Assembly: GCF_014196495.1 (NCBI RefSeq) | Contig: NZ_JACIDT010000027.1 | Location: 1-36,574, forward strand | DNA from: Sphingobium jiangsuense | Lineage (GTDB): Bacteria; Pseudomonadota; Alphaproteobacteria; Sphingomonadales; Sphingomonadaceae | DNA: 36,574 bases | Reading direction: 5' to 3' | Part shown: in pieces, positions 30,971-36,574 of the stretch | How positions within the stretch are numbered: the stretch's first letter is position 1 | Layout of the letters: the number at the start of each line of letters is the position of its first letter | The notes under the pieces: model-generated | Database searches by the model: none | Told to the model about the DNA's origin: nothing | What the model saw: the letters and a program-made list of their open reading frames with translations, nothing else | Made by a program: the position numbers and the translations under genes

Positions 30971-33291
30971 GCGCGCCCCGGATCAAAAAGGTCTGCGTCA
31001 TCGGCGCGGGCACCATGGGCGCGGGGATCGCCGCGCAGGTGGCGAATGCGGGCGTGCCGGTGCTGCTGCTCGACATCGTGCGCGACCCCGCCGATCGCAA
31101 CGCCGTCGCGGCGGGCGCGGTCGCGAAGATGCTCAAGACCGACCCCGCGCCCTTCATGTCGAAGGCGGCGGCGAAGCTGGTCGAGGTCGGCAATATCGAG
31201 GACGATCTGGCGAAGGTCGCGGATTGCGACTGGATCGTCGAGGCGATCATCGAGCGGCTGGACCTGAAGCAGGACCTCTACGCGAAGCTGGAGGCGGTGC
31301 GCCGCCCCGGCACGGCGATCTCCTCCAACACCTCGACCATCCCGCTCGCGAAGCTGACCGAGGGGCGGAGCGAGGCGTTCCGCCGCGATTTCCTCATCAC
31401 CCATTTCTTCAACCCGCCGCGCTATATGCGCCTGCTGGAGGTGGTCGCCGGGCCGGAAAGCGACCCCGCGCTGGTGGCGGCGGTGTCCGATTTCGCGGAC
31501 CGCGGACTCGGCAAGGCGGTGGTGCGGGCGAAGGACACGCCCGGCTTCATCGCCAACCGCGTCGGCACCTTCTGGATACAGGCGGCGCTCAACGCCGCGT
31601 TCGACCTTGAACTGACGGTCGAGGAAGCGGACGCGATCGCGGGCCGCCCGATGGGCGTGCCCAAGACCGGCATTTTCGGCCTGATCGATCTGGTCGGCAT
31701 CGACCTGATGCCCCATCTGAAACAGAGCCTTACCTCGACGCTGCCCGCAGACGATCCCTATCAGGCGATCGCCCGCACCGCGCCGCTGATCGAAAAGATG
31801 ATCGCCGACGGCTATACCGGGCGCAAGGGCAAGGGCGGCTTCTACCGGATCAACCGCGAGGCGGGGAAGCGGAAGGAGGCGATCGACCTCGCGACCGGCG
31901 CCTACCGCCCGGCGGCTACGCCTCCCTCGCTGCCCGGCGCGGCGGGCAAGGGCGATCTCGGCGCGCTGATCGCGCTGCCCGGCAAGTTCGGTGCCTATGC
32001 CTGGGCGATCCTCGGCCCGACGCTGTCCTACGCGGCGAGCCTCGTGCCGCAGGCCGCGGACGATATCGTCGCGATCGATGAGGCGATGAAGCTCGGCTAT
32101 AACTGGAAATATGGCCCGTTCGAACTGATCGACAGGATCGGCGCGACAAAGCTGGTGGAACGGCTGGCGGCCGAGGGGCAGCCGGTGCCCGAAATCCTGA
32201 AACTGGCCGGGCAGCGCAGCTTCTACCGGATCGAGCAGGGCAGGCGGCAATATCTCGGCCTTGACGGCGATTATCATGATGTCGTCCGCCCCGAAGGTGT
32301 GCTGTTGCTGGAGGACATCAAGGCCGCGTCGAAGCCGCTGCTGAAAAACGGCTCCGCCGCGTTGTGGGATATCGGCGACGGCGTGGTCGCGCTCGAATTC
32401 ACCGGCAAGATGAACGCGCTCGACGGCGATGTGATGAAGCTGATCGGCGAGGCGATCCCGCTGGTGCAGAAAAGCTACAAGGCGCTGGTCGTCTATAATG
32501 AGGGCAGCAATTTCTCCGCCGGCGCCAATCTCGGCCTCGCGCTGTTCGCGCTCAACATCGCCGCCTGGGGCGAGATAGAGAAGCTCGTCTCCGGTGGGCA
32601 GCAGGCCTATAAGGCGCTCAAATACGCGCCCTTCCCGGTGGTGAGCGCGCCTGCCGGCATGGCGCTGGGCGGCGGGTGCGAGATACTGCTCCATTCCGAC
32701 GCGGTGCAGGCGCATGCCGAAAGCTATATCGGCCTTGTCGAATGCGGCGTGGGCCTCGTGCCCGGCTGGGGCGGCTGCGGCGAGATGCTCGACCGCTGGA
32801 AGAAGAACCCGGCCCTGCCCAAGGGGCCGATGCCCGCCGTCGCCAAGGTGTTCGAGATTATCTCCACCGCGACCGTCGCCAAATCGGCGGCGGAGGCGAA
32901 GGAACTCGGCTTCCTGCGCCCCGCCGACGGCGTGACGATGAACCGCGACCGCCTGCTCGCCGACGCCAAGGCGAAGGCGCTTGCGCTGGTGGACGGCTAT
33001 GCGCCGCCCGCACCGCCCGAATTTCGCCTGCCGGGCGCGGGCGGCAGGACGGCGCTGGACCTCGCCGTCCAGGGCTTTCAGGCGCGCGGCCTCGCCACCG
33101 AGTATGACGGCGTCGTCTCCGGCCTGCTGGCCGAGGTGCTGACCGGCGGCGATGCCGATCCGGTCGATGTGCTGAGCGAACAGGACATGCTGGCGCTGGA
33201 GCGCAAGGCGTTCATGACGCTGGTGCGCGAACCCCGTACCCAGGCCCGTGTCGAGCATATGCTGGAAACCGGAAAGCCGCTGCGCAACTGA
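30967..33291 (+). CDS. 3-hydroxyacyl-CoA dehydrogenase / enoyl-CoA hydratase fusion (FadN-type order)
   Basis: A 774-residue bifunctional beta-oxidation enzyme with the dehydrogenase N-terminal and hydratase C-terminal, the reverse of E. coli FadB. NAD loop GAGTMGAG is at residues 13-20; the catalytic His is in ITHFFNPPRYMRLLEV and the 3HCDH C-terminal domain follows (FIANRVGTFWIQAALNAAFD). The hydratase fold spans about 450-640, with NFSAGANLGLALFA, MALGGGCEILLHSD and GLVECGVGLVPGWGG carrying the oxyanion Gly and acidic residues. The start at 30967 overlaps the thiolase stop. It probably forms a complex with the thiolase. Confidence 0.94.
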   Translation: MSAPRIKKVCVIGAGTMGAGIAAQVANAGVPVLLLDIVRDPADRNAVAAGAVAKMLKTDPAPFMSKAAAKLVEVGNIEDDLAKVADCDWIVEAIIERLDLKQDLYAKLEAVRRPGTAISSNTSTIPLAKLTEGRSEAFRRDFLITHFFNPPRYMRLLEVVAGPESDPALVAAVSDFADRGLGKAVVRAKDTPGFIANRVGTFWIQAALNAAFDLELTVEEADAIAGRPMGVPKTGIFGLIDLVGIDLMPHLKQSLTSTLPADDPYQAIARTAPLIEKMIADGYTGRKGKGGFYRINREAGKRKEAIDLATGAYRPAATPPSLPGAAGKGDLGALIALPGKFGAYAWAILGPTLSYAASLVPQAADDIVAIDEAMKLGYNWKYGPFELIDRIGATKLVERLAAEGQPVPEILKLAGQRSFYRIEQGRRQYLGLDGDYHDVVRPEGVLLLEDIKAASKPLLKNGSAALWDIGDGVVALEFTGKMNALDGDVMKLIGEAIPLVQKSYKALVVYNEGSNFSAGANLGLALFALNIAAWGEIEKLVSGGQQAYKALKYAPFPVVSAPAGMALGGGCEILLHSDAVQAHAESYIGLVECGVGLVPGWGGCGEMLDRWKKNPALPKGPMPAVAKVFEIISTATVAKSAAEAKELGFLRPADGVTMNRDRLLADAKAKALALVDGYAPPAPPEFRLPGAGGRTALDLAVQGFQARGLATEYDGVVSGLLAEVLTGGDADPVDVLSEQDMLALERKAFMTLVREPRTQARVEHMLETGKPLRN

Positions 33292-33310
33292 AGCGATCGG
33301 GAGAGAGATT

Positions 33311-35101
33311 ATGCAGGTATATGAAGCTCCGCTGCGCGACATGCGCTTCGTCCTCAACGAACTGCATGAGGATGACGGCTTCGGCGGCATAGCGGCGCTG
33401 GCCGAGTTCACGCCCGACCTGACCGGCGCGGTGCTGGAAGAGGCCGCGCGCATCTGTCAGGAGGTGCTGCTGCCCCTGAACCGTTCCGGCGACGAGGAGG
33501 GGTGCCATATCGAAAATGGCGTGGTGCGCACGCCCAAGGGCTTTGCCGACGCCTATAGCCAGTTCGTCGAGGGCGGCTGGGCCAGCCTCGCGGGCGATCC
33601 GCAATGGGGCGGGCAGGGGCTGCCCGAGGCGGTCAACAAGCTGGTGGAGGAGATGATCTGCGGCGCGAACGTGTCGTTCAGCCTCTATCCCGGCCTGACG
33701 CACGGCGCGACCACGGCGCTGGCCGGCCATGGCAGCGAGGACCTGAAACAGGCCTATCTGCCCAAGATGACGAGCGGCCAATGGTCCGGCACCATGTGCC
33801 TGACCGAGGCGCATTGCGGCACCGACCTCGGCATGCTGCGCACCAGGGCGGTGCCGCAGGGGGACGGCAGCTATCGCCTTACCGGTTCCAAGATCTTCAT
33901 CTCGGCGGGCGAGCATGACCTCACCGAGAACATCGTCCATCTGGTGCTGGCGCGCCTGCCCGACGCGCCCGAAGGGACGAAGGGGATCAGCCTGTTCCTC
34001 GTGCCCAAATATCTGCCCAACGCGGACGGCGCGCCGGGCGCGGCCAACGGCGTCTCTTGCGCGGCGATCGAGCACAAGATGGGCCTCAAGGCGTCGGCCA
34101 CCTGCCAGATGAATTTCGAGGAGTCGACCGGCTGGCTGGTGGGCGAGCCGAACAAGGGCATGGCGGCGATGTTCACGATGATGAACACCGAGCGCGTGTC
34201 CGTCGGCATCCAGGGGCTGGGCGTGGCGGAGGCGGCCTATCAGGCGGCGGTCTGGTATGCGAAGGAGCGGGTGCAGGGCCGTTCGCTGTCAGGCGTGAAG
34301 CGGCCCGATCTGCCTGCCGATCCGATCATCGTCCACCCGGACGTGCGCCGCATGTTGATGACGATGCGCTGCTGGAACGAGGGGTGCCGGGCGATTTCCG
34401 GCTGGGTATCGCGCGCGCTCGACGCGGAGAAATATTCCGACGATTCGGAGGTGCGCGCCCGCGCCGAGGATTTCGTCGCGCTGATGACGCCGGTGGTCAA
34501 GGCGCTGTTCACCGACCTTGCCTTCGACACGGCCAATCTGGCGGTGCAATGCTATGGCGGCCATGGCTACATCCGCGAAAGCGGGGTCGAGCAATATGTG
34601 CGCGATTCCCGCATCGCGATGATCTACGAAGGCACCAACGGCGTGCAGGCGCTCGATCTTGTGGGGCGCAAGCTGCCCGCGCATATGGGCCGCTATCTGC
34701 GCAGCTTCTTCCACCCGGTTTCCGCCTTTATCGAGGAAAATGGCGGGGAAGGGCCGTTGCAGCCGATGATCGTCGGCCTCAATCAGGCGTTCGGCGCGCT
34801 CCAGCTCGCCACCGGCATGATCGCGCAGCGCGGCCTCAAGGACCCGGAGGAAGCGGGCGCGGCGGCAACCGATTATCTGCGCCTGCTGGGCCTTGTCGCG
34901 ATGGGCTATTGCTTCGCCCGCGCGGCGAAGATTTCCGTGGCGCGGCTCGCCGAGGGCGGGGACGATGCGGCTTTCTACAAGGCGAAGATCGATACCGCGG
35001 CCTTCTTCTTCGACCGGCTGCTGCCTCAGGCGACCGCCTGCTTCCTTGCGATCAAGGCGGGCAAGAAGTCGATGATGGCGCTGGAGGACGAGGCGTTCTG
35101 A
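33311..35101 (+). CDS. Long-form acyl-CoA dehydrogenase
   Basis: A 596-residue FAD-dependent acyl-CoA dehydrogenase, longer than the usual 380-400 because of an N-terminal extension and a C-terminal acetyl-CoA-dehydrogenase-like domain (about 470-596), as in DmdC-like and FadE-type enzymes. The middle-domain signature is MCLTEAHCGTDLGML; the helical domain ends QCYGGHGYIRE, and the catalytic Glu is in YEGTNGVQALDLVGRK. Electrons go to ETF, and an etfB starts in this window about 1.4 kb downstream. ATG at 33311 follows GGGAGAGAG. It is third in the plus-strand unit. Confidence 0.94.
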   Translation: MQVYEAPLRDMRFVLNELHEDDGFGGIAALAEFTPDLTGAVLEEAARICQEVLLPLNRSGDEEGCHIENGVVRTPKGFADAYSQFVEGGWASLAGDPQWGGQGLPEAVNKLVEEMICGANVSFSLYPGLTHGATTALAGHGSEDLKQAYLPKMTSGQWSGTMCLTEAHCGTDLGMLRTRAVPQGDGSYRLTGSKIFISAGEHDLTENIVHLVLARLPDAPEGTKGISLFLVPKYLPNADGAPGAANGVSCAAIEHKMGLKASATCQMNFEESTGWLVGEPNKGMAAMFTMMNTERVSVGIQGLGVAEAAYQAAVWYAKERVQGRSLSGVKRPDLPADPIIVHPDVRRMLMTMRCWNEGCRAISGWVSRALDAEKYSDDSEVRARAEDFVALMTPVVKALFTDLAFDTANLAVQCYGGHGYIRESGVEQYVRDSRIAMIYEGTNGVQALDLVGRKLPAHMGRYLRSFFHPVSAFIEENGGEGPLQPMIVGLNQAFGALQLATGMIAQRGLKDPEEAGAAATDYLRLLGLVAMGYCFARAAKISVARLAEGGDDAAFYKAKIDTAAFFFDRLLPQATACFLAIKAGKKSMMALEDEAF

Positions 35102-35115
35102 CGGGTGAGGCAGTC

Positions 35116-35544
35116 ATGACGATGACCGGGCTGGATGAACTCAGGGCGATGATCGCGATCGGCAAACGCCCGCCGATGATGGAGCTGCTCGGCATTTCCT
35201 TGCTGGAGGCGGAGGCCGGGCGCGTCGTCTTCGGCGCGACGCCGGACCGCTCGGTCTATAATCCGCAGGGCATCGTCCATGGGGGCTTTGCCGCGACGCT
35301 GCTGGATAGCGCCTGCGGCATCGCCGCCTTCAGCGCGACGCGGAAACCGCAGGATTGCATCACGCTCGAACTCAAGATCGCCTATCACCGGGCGATGAAC
35401 GAGAATACCGGGCCGGTGCGGGCGATCGGCACGGTGGTGTCGATCGGCAAGCGGGTCGCCCATACCGAAGCCCGCCTTGTCGATGCGCAGGATCGCCTCT
35501 GCGCCACCGCGACATCGACCCTGCTGCTGTCCGACCGGGCCTGA
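35116..35544 (+). CDS. PaaI-family acyl-CoA thioesterase
   Basis: A 142-residue hotdog-fold thioesterase. ATG at 35116 has GAGG six bases upstream and lies 14 bases after the dehydrogenase stop; ATG 35122 is an alternative. The core motif is NPQGIVHGGFAATLLDSACG (residues about 48-67), with HGG and the Asp used by the family, followed by LELKIAYHRAM. It would release stalled or non-metabolisable acyl-CoA from the pathway and return CoA. Confidence 0.92.
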   Translation: MTMTGLDELRAMIAIGKRPPMMELLGISLLEAEAGRVVFGATPDRSVYNPQGIVHGGFAATLLDSACGIAAFSATRKPQDCITLELKIAYHRAMNENTGPVRAIGTVVSIGKRVAHTEARLVDAQDRLCATATSTLLLSDRA

Positions 35545-35595
35545 GGTCCGGGTGCCGGGCGGGAGTGCGCGGGGTAGCGGCTTGTTGCCCTCCCT

Positions 35596-35628
35596 CTGTT
35601 TACACGGCCCGGAAAAGTCGGTTAACAG
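35596..35628. promoter_or_regulatory. Candidate TetR operator upstream of the TetR gene
   Basis: CTGTT (35596-35600) and AACAG (35624-35628) form the ends of an imperfect inverted repeat in the 123-bp gap before the TetR gene. The flanking CCCTCC/GGAAGGG bases extend the symmetry. TCGGTTAA within it recurs in complement upstream of the thiolase. It could be an operator or a weak hairpin ending the beta-oxidation transcript; no T run follows. Confidence 0.35.
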
Positions 35629-35667
35629 GAAGGGCGGGCACACTTGCCCGCCGCTGGATTACCCGAA

Positions 35668-36270
35668 ATGGATGGAATGTTGGAAGGTCCGAATACGCGT
35701 CAGAGAGACGGGGCAAGCGAACGTCGCCGCGAGATTCAGGAAATCGCCGCGCAGCTTTTCGCCCGCAAGGGGTACCGGGGCACGTCCATCCGGGACATTG
35801 GCGAAAAGGCCGGTGTGCTCGGCGGGTCGCTCTATCATCACATCAAGTCCAAGGATGCGCTGTTCGTAGAGCTGCATAACGAGGCGCTGAATTCGGCGGC
35901 GGAAAGGATCGCGCAGGCGATGGCGGCGCAGGCGGACCCGTGGGAAAAGCTGCGCGCCGCGTGCCGGACGCTGCTGGAAATCCAGTCCGACCCCAATTCG
36001 CTGACCTTGCCGATGATGAACGATTTTCGCGAGGTGCCGGACAAGGTGCGCGCGGAGCTGATCGAATGCCGCGACAAGTTCGAGGCCCTGTTCGCCGGGC
36101 TGGTGCGGGACCTGCCACTGCCGGACGATATCGATCGCTCCATCTACCGCAATCTGCTGCTGTCCCTGCTCAATTCAGTCGCGGACTGGTATCGCCCCGG
36201 CCGCCTGTCGCCGCAGGAGATCGGCGATCAGGTCTACCGGATTTTCCGCCATCATTGCCCGCCCGCCTGA
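35668..36270 (+). CDS. TetR/AcrR-family transcriptional regulator
   Basis: A 200-residue TetR regulator. The HTH spans about residues 18-64: REIQEIAAQLFARKGYRGTS then IRDIGEKAGVLGGSLYHHIK and SKDALFVEL. The rest is a helical ligand and dimer domain (TetR C-terminal type found beside acyl-CoA dehydrogenase genes). The RBS is weak; ATG 35668 is taken, with ATG 35677 and TTG 35644 possible. Its position after the beta-oxidation genes suggests it senses an acyl-CoA and represses them. Confidence 0.92.
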   Translation: MDGMLEGPNTRQRDGASERRREIQEIAAQLFARKGYRGTSIRDIGEKAGVLGGSLYHHIKSKDALFVELHNEALNSAAERIAQAMAAQADPWEKLRAACRTLLEIQSDPNSLTLPMMNDFREVPDKVRAELIECRDKFEALFAGLVRDLPLPDDIDRSIYRNLLLSLLNSVADWYRPGRLSPQEIGDQVYRIFRHHCPPA

Positions 36271-36463
36271 CGGATATATTCAGGCTGTTGTTTCTATTGA
36301 ATTTTCCAGGTTTCCGTTTGTGCTTGTAAGTGTAACAAGTGTTTGGTACGAACGAAGCGTTCGCTGATATGGCAGCGCGGCTTTTTGCGCGCCGTGCCGG
36401 GTGCCGCTTCGAGGCGCGCATCGCCTGCGGGGCAAATTGATATCCTGAAAAGCAGGAGTGGAA

Positions 36464-36574
36464 GATGAAGCTATTGGTTCCGATAAAGCGAGTGATTGAT
36501 TACAATGTGAAGCCGCGGGTCAGGTCGGATGGGAGTGGAGTTGATCTTTCGAACGTGAAGATGAGCATGAACCC
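36464..36574 (+). CDS. etfB: Electron transfer flavoprotein beta subunit, N-terminal fragment
   Basis: The first 37 codons of an EtfB run off the window end. MKLLVPIKRVIDYNVKPRVR followed by SDGSGVDLSNVKMSMNP is diagnostic. RBS AGGAG is six bases before the ATG. ETF accepts electrons from acyl-CoA dehydrogenases such as the one at 33311. The codons (ATT, GTT, CTT, ATA, AAT, TTG, GGA, AGT) are clearly less GC-biased than in every other gene here, and the 190 bases before it are also AT-richer. This may be an accessory etf copy of different origin rather than the genome's housekeeping one. Confidence 0.92.

Noticed and set aside
30574..33453. Very long open frame of about 960 codons on the minus strand opposite the HCDH-ECH gene
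   Set aside because: Its protein is rich in Arg, His, Gly and Gln without domains, the usual antisense shadow of high-GC genes; the plus strand has clear enzyme motifs throughout.

Overview
The window is GC-rich DNA with strong third-position GC bias, most likely from a sphingomonad-type alphaproteobacterium (Sphingobium, Novosphingobium, Sphingomonas or a relative). This rests on two TonB-dependent receptors with the DIVVTAQRREE-type N-terminus, NodD/PcpR-like LysR regulators, short dispersed repeats of types common in these genomes (for example the element containing TTCGACAAGCTCAGCCC), and a dense accessory catabolic region with little synteny to core operons. No rRNA, tRNA, CRISPR array, transposase or integrase was seen.

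Layout. (1) 1-3.8 kb: the tail of an SDR, a LacI-type regulator, and a divergent ABM-fold monooxygenase / HisD-like dehydrogenase (HpsN type) / SDR unit closed by a clear terminator. (2) 4.0-11.3 kb: an FAD aromatic hydroxylase divergent from TonB receptor 1, followed by a Tat-exported sulfatase, a DenD-like NAD-dependent dehydrogenase and a LysR regulator. (3) 11.5-15.9 kb: an HxlR regulator divergent from an SDR / FAD oxidoreductase / 78-residue protein chain with ATGA overlaps, then a two-domain VOC (extradiol-dioxygenase-fold) protein. (4) 15.9-20.9 kb: on the minus strand an alpha/beta hydrolase of the C-C-bond hydrolase type, a VOC protein and an O-methyltransferase, tightly overlapping, plus a 59-residue Myb-like protein; divergent from them FAH-family hydrolase, cupin and SDR. 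(5) 21.0-25.6 kb: a VanA/DdmC-like Rieske oxygenase and a second LysR regulator, divergent from TonB receptor 2. (6) 26.0-36.6 kb: a fatty-acid-type beta-oxidation locus. fadL-like porin, acyl-CoA ligase and MerR regulator run leftward; thiolase, HCDH-ECH fusion, long acyl-CoA dehydrogenase, PaaI thioesterase and TetR run rightward, followed by the start of an etfB.

Reading as a whole. Regions 1-5 look like one catabolic supercluster for a bulky, probably aromatic and possibly sulfated or O-methylated compound: outer-membrane import (two receptors), desulfation, oxygenation or demethylation, alcohol/aldehyde oxidation (three full SDRs, HisD-like, DenD-like), ring cleavage (VOC), and C-C or acylpyruvate-type hydrolysis (alpha/beta hydrolase, FAH). 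The substrate cannot be read from the sequence. Region 6 could finish an acyl side chain or simply serve fatty acids. The most notable non-coding signals are two copies of a CTGCTATCGG...GATAG element (ATC-N9-GAT, LysR-type geometry) upstream of two different catabolic units, a GGCAC-A6-GTGCC palindrome at the HxlR/SDR divergent promoter, two perfect palindromes in the hydrolase/FAH divergent promoter, and a 22-bp perfect inverted repeat next to a strong terminator after receptor 2.
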